This document shows, in pieces, positions 16,337 through 25,590 of a DNA stretch of 38,844 bases. The translations under genes were made by a program, and so were the position numbers. The notes below the pieces were generated by a model. That model searched no databases, was not told the DNA's origin, and worked only from the letters and a program-made list of their open reading frames with translations. Origin of the DNA: Patescibacteria group bacterium. GTDB taxonomy: Bacteria > Patescibacteriota > Microgenomatia > UBA1400 > PJMF01. Location of the stretch: assembly GCA_018816485.1 (NCBI GenBank), contig JAHIVL010000061.1, forward strand, positions 1 through 38,844. Reading direction: 5' to 3'. How positions within the stretch are numbered: the stretch's first letter is position 1; each line of letters opens with the position of its first letter.

Positions 16337-18127
16337 TTAAATTTCTCTTGGTGCAACTGGTATCCAATCTTGACATGAGGTGCCAGTACATACTCTGCAT
16401 TGTACGGTGTGATTTAAGTACTGATTGATTTGATAGTTGAGTGAGATTGCAGACAATCCAGCTGGGTTAATTGCACTGCCTTGGACTATTGTTCCATTTG
16501 GCTCGGTTATTTTAAATTCGTAATTAATTTTATAGCCGCCCGGATTATCAGCAGCACATCTGAATTTGAGCACCATTCCAATTGAGAATGGATCAACTTT
16601 GGGATCGAGTTCATTATTATTTGCATCTAAAATTGCAACATCTTTACACATTAATTCTTCTACGACATCTGGTTTACAAGTTGTGGAGGTTGGATTTGAA
16701 ATTAATCTACATCTTTTATCATCACTGTTTACTGGACGTGTGCAGGACCATGCTGGATTAACAGCAGAACATTGAATATCTGTAGTGCAAATACTATTAC
16801 ACGTTAGTTCTACAACATCTTCCTCACAAGTTGTGGAGGTTGGATTTGAAATTAATCTACATCTTTTATCATCACTGTTTACTGGACGTGTGCAGGACCA
16901 TGCTGGATTAACAGCAGAACATTGAATATCTGTAGTACAAATACTATTGCATGCATACGTTGGTATCGGTGTCGAAGTTGGTGTAGATGTTGGAGTCGAA
17001 GTTGGTGTTGGAGTTGGAGTTCCGCCTGGACAACATCCATCACTCTGTACGCAGCAAATATAATCAGGAACACAGCAGGTCATTGCTTCTCCGTGCATAT
17101 TAACACACCATTCTCGATTAGAATCTTCACATATATCCTTGGTTGTTCCTGGGTCTTCACATTTAGCTATTGTACAGGCATCTCCATCTTGACAGTGACA
17201 AACCAGAGGTGGGGTACATTTGAGGCCGTCAAAACTACATGCATCGCCAACTTGACCCCCTCCATCTACACACTTCCCATCTACACATGTTTGACTTCCA
17301 GGATAAGGGCATGGAATCGTGTTGGAGCAAGTAGGCAGATCCAAGCATCCTTCGACATAGTTACAGTATTGATGGGCTAGACAACCTCCACAATCCTCAA
17401 CACAATTTCCATTTACCGGACCGTAGCCAGATTTACAAATACAAAGACCATTAACGCATTGCTCATTTGCACCGCATTTCTTATGCGTACATATATCACC
17501 TACATAGGCCTGCTGTCTTAAATCCTGATTTTGTTGTGACAAGAAAAACCCAGCTCCTGCGCCTACCACTATTAGTAGTAGAACAAATACGCCAGCAATT
17601 ACTTTTATGTTAAATTTCTTTTTTGGTTTAAGTCCATCATGTCTATCATCAAACCCCGGTGGTTTTTCCATAGCCGGTGGTGTGGTTGCTACCATAGCAG
17701 GTGTCAAAGCAGGCGATACCGATGAAGTCATAGCCGGTGGTGTGGTTGCTACCATAGCCGGTGTCAAAGCAGGCGATACCGATGTAGCCATAGCCGGTGG
17801 TGTGGTTGCTACCATAGCCGGTGTCAAAGCAGGCGATACCGATGGAGTCATAGTGGGTGGTTTTTTGGCAACAGTGTCTAAGGGGATATTCGCTGTAATA
17901 GGTAACTTAGGACCAAGGGATGCATTTGGAGTAGCTGACAATTGTTTATCAGAAGCTATTTTAGCCATAATATCTATATTATCTTTGGTAGATTCTTGAG
18001 GTGAAATTAGTGTTTCAATAACTTTAGAAGTTCCATCATTCACAGAAATATTTTTTGCTACAGTTGAAGCAAGGTTTGGTTCTGGGTTTGTATTTTGTGA
18101 TTTATTGTCGTTTGTAGCGTTGATCAT
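16337..18127 (-). CDS. Cysteine-rich surface protein with Pro/Thr linker and repeat modules
   Basis: A 596-residue protein. The first 170 residues are cytoplasmic and low-complexity, with three copies of a 20-residue Pro/Ala/Thr repeat. One membrane segment follows (about 176-198). Outside comes an EGF-like cysteine-rich region (CTHKKCGANEQCVNGLCICKSG), more cysteine clusters, a Pro/Thr/Ser linker, two near-identical modules (CNSICTTDIQCSAVNPAWSC...RCRLISNPTSTTC) and a beta-rich C-terminal domain (about 500-596). No enzyme motif is visible, so an adhesion or structural role at the cell surface is likely. It lacks an LPxTG motif. It is the first gene of the two-gene operon and has a near-consensus promoter. 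Confidence 0.82.
   Translation of the reverse strand: MINATNDNKSQNTNPEPNLASTVAKNISVNDGTSKVIETLISPQESTKDNIDIMAKIASDKQLSATPNASLGPKLPITANIPLDTVAKKPPTMTPSVSPALTPAMVATTPPAMATSVSPALTPAMVATTPPAMTSSVSPALTPAMVATTPPAMEKPPGFDDRHDGLKPKKKFNIKVIAGVFVLLLIVVGAGAGFFLSQQNQDLRQQAYVGDICTHKKCGANEQCVNGLCICKSGYGPVNGNCVEDCGGCLAHQYCNYVEGCLDLPTCSNTIPCPYPGSQTCVDGKCVDGGGQVGDACSFDGLKCTPPLVCHCQDGDACTIAKCEDPGTTKDICEDSNREWCVNMHGEAMTCCVPDYICCVQSDGCCPGGTPTPTPTSTPTSTPTSTPIPTYACNSICTTDIQCSAVNPAWSCTRPVNSDDKRCRLISNPTSTTCEEDVVELTCNSICTTDIQCSAVNPAWSCTRPVNSDDKRCRLISNPTSTTCKPDVVEELMCKDVAILDANNNELDPKVDPFSIGMVLKFRCAADNPGGYKINYEFKITEPNGTIVQGSAINPAGLSAISLNYQINQYLNHTVQCRVCTGTSCQDWIPVAPREI
16676..16949. repeat. Tandem duplication, 150-bp period, in a cysteine-rich module
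   Basis: 16676-16799 and 16826-16949 are almost identical; the visible differences are G/A at 16786/16936 and C/G at the end. They code for two copies of the CNSIC...CRLISNPTSTTC module of the 596-aa surface protein. The near identity at the DNA level indicates a recent duplication or ongoing homogenisation. Confidence 0.9.
17669..17848. repeat. Three tandem copies of a 60-bp unit
   Basis: Units at 17669-17728, 17729-17788 and 17789-17848 differ at only a few bases. They encode the Pro/Ala/Thr repeat (SPALTPAMVATTPPAM) in the cytoplasmic N-terminus of the 596-aa surface protein. Unit count could vary between strains through slippage. Confidence 0.92.
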
Positions 18128-18166
18128 TTTGTATTCGCATTATCTTCGTAATAACAAAAATAAGTA

Positions 18167-18195
18167 TTATAATACGTGTACTTAACAGGATACAA
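18167..18195 (-). promoter_or_regulatory. Promoter for the surface-protein operon
   Basis: On the minus strand, TTGTAT (18195-18190) and TATAAT (18172-18167) are separated by exactly 17 bp. The -10 lies 39 bp before the ATG at 18127. This is the only promoter-like sequence in the 18128-18226 gap. Confidence 0.7.
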
Positions 18196-18226
18196 ACATT
18201 ATCTATGTCAAGTCAATACCGAGTTT

Positions 18227-19528
18227 TTAATCATCTAAAATTGGCTTTATTCCTGGCAACATTTTTCCGCTCAGTAAATCTAGCGCAGCTCCTCCTGCGG
18301 CAGAGACATAACTAAACTGTTTTTCCAGTCCAAAATGGTTGACTGCGCCAATTGTATCTCCACCACCGATAATTGTTTCAGCGCCCGACAATGCAACGGC
18401 TGCCGCGATTTTTCTAGTTCCTTTTGTGAAAATTGGATTTTCCCAAACTCCCATAGGACCATTCCAAAAGACTGTATTGGCCTGTTCAATTATTTTTTGA
18501 TAAAGCTTGATTGTTTTTGGACCGATATCTAAATAGAGTAGTTTTTTGTTTATTTTACCCGCACCATCAAGAGTGCTGTCATTTTCAACTGTCAAATCTA
18601 TTATAATAGTTTTTTCAGAGTTAGTCTCTTCAAGAGAGTGGGCAGCAACTACATCAATGGGATATAAGATTTTATCCATTGGAATATACCCATTCATCAA
18701 CATTTTTTCGGTTTTATGTTTTTCAATCAGTGAATAAGCAAAATCAACATAATTGATATTTTTCTTTTTCAAATCAACAGGGGCGTCTTCTATATATGAT
18801 TTATAAGTATTAAAACCATCTGCTTTTAGGAAACTATTTGCAACAGCTCCACCAACTAAAACGATATCTGCGATTTTTGCTAAGTGTTCTATAGCTCCAA
18901 CTTTGTCAGAAATTTTTGCACCACCCAAAACAATTACAAGTGGTCGTTTGGGTTCACTCATCATTTTTGCGAAAGTACTCACTTCTTTTTCAAGAGCAAA
19001 CCCCGCAAATGCGGGTAAATGCTTTGTAATACCAACTATAGAAGCGTGAGATCTGTGAGTTGTAGAAAAAGCTTCATTTATATAGATGTCCATATGTTGA
19101 GCCAGTGTCTTTGAAAATACTGCATCATTCTCTTCTTCTTCTTTGTGGAAACGTAAGTTTTCTAGTAGGAAGATTTTAGACTCAGATTCATTCAGAGCTT
19201 TTTCAATTTTTTCTCCAATACAAGCATTAATAAACTGAACTGGCAAGCTCAAGTTTTCTCTCATGTACTTGGCAACTGGTTCTAAGCTTAAGTGCAAATC
19301 GGAACTAGATTCTGGTCTTCCTAGGTGCGATGCTAAAACTACGGTGGCATCATGTTTTAGAAGAAAGTTAATAGTTTCGAGCGAGGCTTTTATTCTTTCG
19401 TCATTCACAACAACAACTTTTTTATTGCCAACAGCATCAACTTCTGTTTCTAGTGGAACATTATAGTCAACTCTTACAAACACTGTTTTATTTTTAATAT
19501 CCGAAATCTTAGGGAGTTTTAGTTTCAT
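18227..19528 (-). CDS. pgk: Phosphoglycerate kinase
   Basis: Catalyses the reversible transfer of phosphate from 1,3-bisphosphoglycerate to ADP in glycolysis. Family marks from the N-terminus are VFVRVDYNVPL, ASHLGRPES, LLENLRFHKEEE, LGGAKISDKV, the donor-side FWNGPMGVWE and the C-terminal GGGDTIGAV. I choose the ATG at 19528 (MKLKLPKISDI), which matches the usual N-terminus. An in-frame ATG at 19555 would add nine residues. At 433 residues the protein is longer than the usual 390-400. The extra length falls mainly in an insertion before the donor domain (about residues 260-330) that includes HKTEKMLMNGYIP. It is transcribed divergently from rpsA. Confidence 0.96.
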   Translation of the reverse strand: MKLKLPKISDIKNKTVFVRVDYNVPLETEVDAVGNKKVVVVNDERIKASLETINFLLKHDATVVLASHLGRPESSSDLHLSLEPVAKYMRENLSLPVQFINACIGEKIEKALNESESKIFLLENLRFHKEEEENDAVFSKTLAQHMDIYINEAFSTTHRSHASIVGITKHLPAFAGFALEKEVSTFAKMMSEPKRPLVIVLGGAKISDKVGAIEHLAKIADIVLVGGAVANSFLKADGFNTYKSYIEDAPVDLKKKNINYVDFAYSLIEKHKTEKMLMNGYIPMDKILYPIDVVAAHSLEETNSEKTIIIDLTVENDSTLDGAGKINKKLLYLDIGPKTIKLYQKIIEQANTVFWNGPMGVWENPIFTKGTRKIAAAVALSGAETIIGGGDTIGAVNHFGLEKQFSYVSAAGGAALDLLSGKMLPGIKPILDD

Positions 19529-19653
19529 AAGTTTCAAATTATCATACATTTTCATACTTTAGAATAGTTATTATTGTTTTGTCATCTTAGCCAGCAAATA
19601 TTACTCAAGTATGATATACTCCTCACACCTTAAGAAAGGGGAATTTATTTTTT

Positions 19654-20769
19654 ATGTCATCCAAGAATGATAAAACTAACAAAAAGCCACGAACCATGGC
19701 TGAGCTTCTGGTAAACACCGAGCACAAAATGGTTATTCCAAAGAAAGGATCTGTCGTTTCGGGCATAATCACATCTATAAATAAGAGATCGTTGGTCTTA
19801 GACATTGGTGCTAAAACAGAAGGCGTTGTAGTAGATAAAGAATTTGAGAATGCAAGAGAATATGTCACAGAATTAAAAGTGGGCCAACTATTAGAAGCAA
19901 CTGTTTTTTCAGTTGAAAATGATCGTGGTCAAGTTTTATTGTCACTCAAAAAAGCAGCTAACGATAATAGATGGGAATTTTTCACAGAAGCATTCAAAAA
20001 AGAAGAAATACTTGATGCCAAAGGTTTAGAGGTTAATAAAGGTGGTTTAATTGTTCTTGTTAACGGAACCAGAGGTTTTGTTCCTTCAAGTCAATTTGGT
20101 AAAGATTTGGTAGGCAATTTTTCAAGATTAAAAGGTGAAGATATCAAAGTTCGTGTTATTGAAGTTGATAGAGAAAAGAATCGTTTGATTTTTTCTGAAA
20201 GACACGTTTCTGAAGCAAAAGAAATTTCTCAAAAAACTGCAGCACTTGAGTCAGTTGGAGTCGGAAAGATTTATGAAGGTGTTGTGTCTGGAGTTATGCA
20301 TTTTGGCTTGTTTATTACAGTCGAAGTTCCTGTTGAAGGAAGTAAGAATATTGGACAGGTTGAAGGCTTGGTTCATATTTCAGAAATTTCTTGGGAAAAA
20401 GTCACTCATCCAAAAGATTTTAACGTTGTAGGAGACAGAATTAAGGTTAGAGTTCTAGGAATTGATGAAAAAACTGGTAAACTTAATCTTTCAATTAAAC
20501 AACTTTCAGATGATCCATGGCAATCTATTGCAGACAATTATCAAGTTGGTACTACTGTAGATGGCACAGTTTCAAGAATTGAAGCATTTGGTGCGTTTAT
20601 TAATGTTGAACCAGGGATTGATGGTCTAATTCACTCTAGCAAGCTCGATTCACAAGTTGAGCTCAAAAAAGGTGACAAGATTACTGTTAATGTAGAGAGT
20701 GTTGATCCTGATCATAGAAGAATGAGTTTGAGTTTGGTCTTGACTGAAGTACCGGTGGGCTACAAATAG
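19654..20769 (+). CDS. rpsA: 30S ribosomal protein S1
   Basis: A 371-residue protein with four S1 (OB-fold) RNA-binding domains at about residues 30-97, 108-180, 196-278 and 290-362. E. coli S1 has six; four is common in Gram-positive bacteria. Domains 3 and 4 are the best conserved (GLFITVE, EGLVHISEISW; GAFINVEPGIDGLIHSSKLD). S1 binds mRNA leaders and helps initiation on messages with weak Shine-Dalgarno sequences, a frequent situation in this window. The start at 19654 has a strong AAAGGGG ribosome-binding site. It is transcribed alone or with the short gene downstream, and a large hairpin follows. Confidence 0.95.
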   Translation: MSSKNDKTNKKPRTMAELLVNTEHKMVIPKKGSVVSGIITSINKRSLVLDIGAKTEGVVVDKEFENAREYVTELKVGQLLEATVFSVENDRGQVLLSLKKAANDNRWEFFTEAFKKEEILDAKGLEVNKGGLIVLVNGTRGFVPSSQFGKDLVGNFSRLKGEDIKVRVIEVDREKNRLIFSERHVSEAKEISQKTAALESVGVGKIYEGVVSGVMHFGLFITVEVPVEGSKNIGQVEGLVHISEISWEKVTHPKDFNVVGDRIKVRVLGIDEKTGKLNLSIKQLSDDPWQSIADNYQVGTTVDGTVSRIEAFGAFINVEPGIDGLIHSSKLDSQVELKKGDKITVNVESVDPDHRRMSLSLVLTEVPVGYK

Positions 20770-20793
20770 ACATTTATTTATATAGTATACTTA

Positions 20794-20894
20794 TCTTAGG
20801 TGAGTTATTAATTAATTTATCCTAATGGAGCGTAGATTTACAATTTATTAAAATCTGCGCAATCGAGATAAATTAATTAATAGCTTGCCTAAGA
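20794..20894 (+). ncRNA. Long structured RNA hairpin between rpsA and a small gene
   Basis: The outer arms at 20794-20821 and 20867-20894 pair over 28 bp; 25 pairs are Watson-Crick and three are G-U wobbles. The inner arms 20830-20839 and 20851-20860 pair over 10 bp with one wobble and an 11-nt loop. Every mismatch between the arms is a wobble in RNA read on the plus strand, which suggests selection on an RNA structure. It ends 23 bp before the ATG of the 52-aa gene and has no U-tract, so a cis-regulatory leader, a processed RNA or a stabilising 3' end for rpsA are all possible. Confidence 0.5.
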
Positions 20895-20917
20895 GTAAAC
20901 TATTTAAAAAAGGAATT

Positions 20918-21076
20918 ATGGCAAAACAAAGAATGATTGTTACAGACGACCAGTTATTAATTGACATGGACTTATTGTTCAATTCAATTAGAGATGCTGG
21001 AGGCGATTGGGAAAAAGTTGAACAAGATATGAAAAGCTATCTATCGGCCATCCAATCGATGGTGGGTGAAGAGTAG
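20918..21076 (+). CDS. Small hypothetical protein, 52 aa
   Basis: The ATG at 20918 follows AAAAAAGGAAT and is preferred over the TTG at 20885, which lies inside the hairpin. The protein starts MAKQRMIVTDDQLL and is acidic and helical (DLLFNSIRDAGGDWEKVEQDMKSYL), without membrane segments or known motifs. It resembles small DNA-associated or regulatory proteins only in size. Its position after rpsA and the hairpin suggests control by that RNA element. Confidence 0.55.
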   Translation: MAKQRMIVTDDQLLIDMDLLFNSIRDAGGDWEKVEQDMKSYLSAIQSMVGEE

Positions 21077-21168
21077 TTATTTTGTGGTACAATACCCCTA
21101 GATTTACCGAAAGTTGACTTGTTGCCCAAGTTCGATCGCAAGTCCTAATAAAAGTAAGGATGTTACAT

Positions 21169-21819
21169 ATGATTGATAAGACAGAAGTAATCGAAGAAAA
21201 AGTTTTGGCATATGTAATCACGTGTGGCGATGAAGGAGTTCAAATAAATGAGGGAATCAGACTTGGTTTCGTTGGTGCAGGGGTTAAACTTGAAGGTTTT
21301 GATAAGGCTGTTGCTGCCTTGAAATCTCTTTTTGTTGGTGAAAATTTACGTATAGCTGCTTCCGAAGAATGTGATTGGATAAAAGAACAGCTTGATCTTT
21401 CAAACTGGGAACAAACAACTGCAAGTTCTCAACAGCGCGTAGAGGCTTTGGCAGATAAAGAGGGCTTGCTGTATTGTGGCTTTTTACCATTCAAAGATCC
21501 GAGAAAATTAAAACATGATATTAAAGGTCACATGGTTAGACCACACAATATTCACGTTGCAAACAAAATTTGTTTTACGTTAGCTGGTGGGGAACAAACA
21601 TATAACTTAGGTTGCTATTTAATTAGTGCTGAGTGGGTTCACAAAGTTCCTGCCAAGGTTGCTAAAAAACTTATCCATACACAAATTGCGTTTTACAAAA
21701 AAGTTTCAGAAAATGACAACCTCGAGTTTGTCTTTGACAAAGAAGGCATATTGGGAGAAAAAGTTGCTGAAAAGAACGTTAAGGCTTTAAAGAAAATTGG
21801 GGTGGTGGCTAAAGAATAA
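21169..21819 (+). CDS. Hypothetical soluble protein, 216 aa
   Basis: I choose the ATG at 21169, which has TAAGGA about 9 bases upstream. The ATG at 21160 would sit directly on that site. The protein is soluble, with alternating helices and strands. It has a conserved-looking core (LLYCGFLPFKDPRKLKHDIK, then GHMVRPHNIHVANKICF) in which C, K, H and N residues recur. I recognise no family. It precedes a gene that resembles a beta-carbonic anhydrase by 22 bp, and the two probably form an operon. Confidence 0.6.
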   Translation: MIDKTEVIEEKVLAYVITCGDEGVQINEGIRLGFVGAGVKLEGFDKAVAALKSLFVGENLRIAASEECDWIKEQLDLSNWEQTTASSQQRVEALADKEGLLYCGFLPFKDPRKLKHDIKGHMVRPHNIHVANKICFTLAGGEQTYNLGCYLISAEWVHKVPAKVAKKLIHTQIAFYKKVSENDNLEFVFDKEGILGEKVAEKNVKALKKIGVVAKE

Positions 21820-21841
21820 TTTTTTAAAAAGTGAGAGTGAC

Positions 21842-22660
21842 ATGACAGAAGAAAATGGCAAATTTTTTTTACAAAAGTTGGCAGACAATATTGAGGCAGG
21901 ACAAGATATTCCAGGTGAAGTGATCAATCATGTTCAAGAGAATTTGGCAATTCCTACCAATCAATCATCTATTTGTGTTGATGGTGGATATACCGAAGAA
22001 CAAGCTGAGGGCGAGTTGGCACGTCCAGGTGCAGATTTGGGAATTTCAATTTCTTTAATCAAGTTAGGCTTCACGCCTCTGGAGGCATTTTTAGCAGTCT
22101 ACAATCATCGTGTAAAAAATGGTCAACAATATGGTTGGCATACTGATATCCACGCTGATCCAGTAGATGGCTCGCATGTTCATTCAAGAATTTTTAGTGG
22201 TTGTGGACATTGTAATATAGCGTATATGAGATCAGAGGAATATGGAGTCGATAGCGAAAAAGTGCGAGAACTTCTCAATGTGATAAGAACATATCAAGTT
22301 TCAAATCCAGAATCTATGAGATTTGTTAATTTAGATAGAGAACATAAGGAAAAAGGAATATTAGTTGTGAACACTGATGAAGTTACAATTTATCCATGGG
22401 ATAAAGAAAAGGATAGTCAATTTTTTGTTTATGATTCTGTGCGAGATGCAAAACTTCTTGGAGATATTGTTGAAAGCATAAATAAAGAAGCAAACGGCAA
22501 AAATATTACTTTTGAACAATTAAAAGAGGTTGTGGATCAACATACTAGTGCAACATTGGGATTGCTTGGGTCAAGCAAAGGCAAGCCAATGTATAGTATT
22601 ACAATTGAAGGTGGCAAACTTTTAGTTGAGCTTGCGGGTAACGCACCAAGCATTGATTAA
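21842..22660 (+). CDS. Hypothetical protein with beta-carbonic-anhydrase-like motifs
   Basis: A 272-residue soluble protein. The ATG at 21842 follows AAAGTGAGAG; an in-frame GTG/ATG further upstream lies inside the previous gene. Two clusters recall beta-carbonic anhydrases: CVDGGY (about residue 46, family consensus CxDSR) with an RPGAD stretch about 16 residues later (consensus RxAG), and SGCGHCNIAY (about 119-128, consensus HxGCG). In that family C, D, H and C bind the zinc and activate water. Here the classic D-S-R dyad reads D-G-G and a HTDIHADP histidine cluster precedes the second motif. It could be a divergent family member with another activity. The assignment is tentative. Confidence 0.5.
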   Translation: MTEENGKFFLQKLADNIEAGQDIPGEVINHVQENLAIPTNQSSICVDGGYTEEQAEGELARPGADLGISISLIKLGFTPLEAFLAVYNHRVKNGQQYGWHTDIHADPVDGSHVHSRIFSGCGHCNIAYMRSEEYGVDSEKVRELLNVIRTYQVSNPESMRFVNLDREHKEKGILVVNTDEVTIYPWDKEKDSQFFVYDSVRDAKLLGDIVESINKEANGKNITFEQLKEVVDQHTSATLGLLGSSKGKPMYSITIEGGKLLVELAGNAPSID

Positions 22661-22689
22661 TCAAAGGGAAAATTCGGGTTTTTTTACTG

Positions 22690-22718
22690 TTGCACATCTC
22701 GAACTCTTATCATATAAT
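22690..22718 (+). promoter_or_regulatory. Promoter of the tRNA-Ala/23S/5S operon
   Basis: TTGCAC (22690-22695) and TATAAT (22713-22718) are separated by 17 bp, the best promoter in the window. It lies 124 bp before tRNA-Ala and just after the stop of the preceding gene. The 22719-22842 leader holds only small hairpins. Confidence 0.75.
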
Positions 22719-22842
22719 ATCATTCTGATTGTTCGGGAAACACTCATCTAGATATTCTACTTTTAATCCATTAAGATTAGAATCCCTCAAGAAAAATTCA
22801 AAAATAAATTAAGATTGATAGATTTTTAGTGTGATCATTTTT

Positions 22843-22916
22843 GGGCCCTTAGCTCAGCTGGTCAGAGTGCTTCATTTGCAATGAAGAGGTCAAGGGTTCG
22901 ACTCCCTTAGGGTCCA
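22843..22916 (+). tRNA. tRNA-Ala with anticodon UGC
   Basis: The acceptor GGGCCCT pairs with AGGGTCC (one G-U). The D stem is GCTC/GAGT. The anticodon stem CTTCA/TGAAG closes the loop TTTGCAA, giving TGC at positions 34-36. The T stem is AAGGG/CCCTT with TTCGACT. No CCA is encoded. tRNA-Ala commonly lies between 16S and 23S; here it keeps the position before 23S although no 16S gene precedes it. Confidence 0.96.
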
Positions 22917-23601
22917 CATCTAAGAGGTCGATCTAATATTTAATTCTGAATTTTAAAACCGAATATTCGCGTTCTTTAAATAAAAAAAATAAATGTTTTA
23001 AAAGCGAACGCTTTCGAGCTTGTCTCGATGAGAGCTTTTAAAACAATTATTTTTGATTAGAAAATCAGAATAAAATTGGTTATTAAATATTAGTTCTTTG
23101 GTTTTACCTCACCAGGTCTTACTGAGAACTAACATTTAGCAACTAATTATTGCTGAAAAATGGATTTGTTGACTAAGTTAACATTTTCGACAAGGTAGTT
23201 AATACGGCAGGACTCTCAAGTTGTAAAAACCGTATATAAACCTAAATCCTTGAGATCTGGAATGAAAACAACAAAATTGTTTGTGATTGCCGACATGGCG
23301 ACTAATAACAAGTTTTCAGAAAAGAGTTGATCTTTAACAAGTGAAGAAAACTGTCATGTATAGGTCAAAATGATGATTTAATCATCAGTGGCCATGCATC
23401 TTTTTAAAATTTCAATAAAAAATTGTACTAAACTGTGCGGCAACGCACTAAATTGTACAAACATTTCGTCTTGAAATTACAAAAAAAAACAAATGCTACA
23501 AGTCGAGACTACGCAAGTAGTTTCGCATGCTAAAGTCTATTTACACAAGTGCAAACTCGTGTTTATAGCAAGCTTATAGAAATATAATAGCGATATATAA
23601 A
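22917..23601 (+). other. tRNA-Ala to 23S spacer with processing stems
   Basis: No gene is visible in these 685 bases. The spacer folds heavily. 22933-22944 pairs with 23082-23093 and encloses a 20-bp near-perfect stem between about 22986 and 23054. A further hairpin at about 23429-23455 has symmetric CTAAA internal loops. The stretch 23324-23370 is complementary, with few mismatches, to 28171-28213 downstream of the 23S gene and so forms the base of the pre-23S processing stem, the usual RNase III substrate. Confidence 0.7.
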
Positions 23602-25590
23602 TGAAAATTTATGTGAATTAATGCAGATAGTGGATGCCTAGGCTTATCTGGCCGATGAAGGACGCTAACCCCGCGAAAGTGGTTGGGTAACTGGGAAAAA
23701 GTTATGATCCAGCCGTGTCCGAATTGAGAAATCACGCTACGTGAGAGCGTAGTGGCCCTAATTTTTTAAATTAGGTGGGTAACCTCCCGAACTGAAATAT
23801 CTAAGTAGGGAGAGGAAAAGAAAACGTAAGAGATTCCCCGAGTAAGCGACGAGCGAAAAGGGACTAGTCCAAACCCGGAATTTATTCCGGGGGTTGTAGG
23901 ACCTCAACATTTGACTTTAAAAGATAGAAGAACACTTTGGAATAAGTGATCAAAGAGGGTGATAATCCCGTAAGCAAAATCTAATAAAGCGATAGAGGAT
24001 TCCTGAGTAGGTTGGGAGACGGCAAACTCCCTTCTGAATCTGGGGTGACCACACTCCAAGACTAAATACCAGATAAGACCGATAGTGAACGAGTACCGTG
24101 AGGGAAAGGTGAAAAGAAGGGTTGAAGACCCCGTGAAATAGAACCTGAAACCATCTGCTAACAATCAGACAAAGCACATTTATTGTGTGATGTCGTGCCT
24201 ATTGAAGAATGAGCCGGCGAGTATTTGACAACTGCTTCAGGTTAAGACATTTCGTGTCGAAGCCGTAGTGAAAGCGAGCGTGAATAGCGCGAATCTGTAG
24301 TTGTTGAATGACCCGAAACCGGGTGAGCTTACCATGACCAGGATGAAGCCCTGATAATATCGGGGTGGAGGTCCGCACCGGTGTATGCTGCAAGATGCTC
24401 GGATGAGTTGTGGTAAGAGGTAATATGCCAATCGAACCCGGAGATAGCTGGTTCTCCCTGAAATATATTTAAGTATAGGGTTACGTGAAGTTGCGGGGGG
24501 GTAGAGCACTGATCTGGTGTCTTGGGCGAAAGCCTAAGCGCTTAGTCAAACTCCGAATACCCCGTAATGTTTCGTAGCACTCAGCACCTGGGAGCTAAGT
24601 TCCAGGAGCAAAAGGAAAACAAACCAGACCTACAGCTAAGGTCTCAAATTACATATTTAGTGGCGAAAGAAGTGTTATTCCTAACACACCTAGGAGGTCG
24701 GCTCAGAAGCAGCCATCCTTTAAAGAAAGCGTAACAGCTCACTAGCCGAGGAATAATGCGCTGAAAATCCAACGAGGCTCAAATATGTAACCGAAGCTTA
24801 GGGTTCTAGTGTCAGATTTATTTGATATTGGAGCGGTAAGGGAGCGTTCTGTGTGCTTTGAAGCCAGCCCGTGAGGAGCTGGTGGAGCGATCAGAAGTGA
24901 GAATGCCGGCATGAGTAGCGAAATTGGGGTGAGAATCCCCGACTCCGAATGACCAAGGTTTCCGCACCCACGTTCGTCGTGTGCGGGTTAGGCGACCCTA
25001 AGGTGAGCCCTCGTTAATGAGGGGTAGCCGATGGATTACTGGTTAATATTCCAGTCCTTGGTTAGGATCATTTGACTTGGGGAGGGACGGTGATGGATAA
25101 CATGTGAGCAGCGGTGAATGTTGCTTCAAAGCACTAAAGCAGTCTGGATAGGAAAATCCGTTCAGGCGTTTATCTGAGGTGTGATAGGGCTCTGATTCCT
25201 TTTGGAAGACGAGTTACATGCGATTTCATTATCCTGGAAAAGCTTCGCAAGGAGATTCTAATCAAATCGTACCGATAACCGACACAGGTAGTCAGGTCGA
25301 GTAGACTAAGGAGAGCGAGAGAAAATAGTTTAAGGAACTCGGCAAAACAGCTGGGCGTAATTTCGAGAGATGCCCTCCTCTTTATAGCAATGTAAAGAGG
25401 CGCAGTGAATGTCATGAGGTTGACTGTTTACCAAAAACACAGGTCTGTGCAAACTCGTAAGAGGAAGTATACGGGCTGAAGCCTGCCCAGTGCCGGAAGG
25501 TTAATTGAGGGGGTTTTGTCTAATTTATTAGATAAGGCCTCTGATCGAAGCCCCGGTGAACGGCAGCAGTAACTATAACTGTTCTATGGT

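Noticed and set aside
16922..17380. 152-codon plus-strand frame opposite the 596-aa surface protein
   Set aside because: It is the antisense reading of the Pro/Thr linker and cysteine modules (Trp/Cys/Arg-rich), as expected by chance.
16676..17848. Possible CRISPR array because of direct repeats
   Set aside because: The repeats are tandem coding units of 60 and 150 bp without unique spacers and stay in frame within a surface protein; no cas genes are present.
17607..17999. 130-codon plus-strand frame with a Gly/Val repeat
   Set aside because: It is the reverse reading of the three 60-bp repeats; it has no ribosome-binding site and the opposite frame has better coding features.
23904..25415. 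Several minus-strand open frames of 64 to 90 codons
   Set aside because: They lie inside conserved 23S rRNA exons and have no family features; they are shadows of the rRNA gene.
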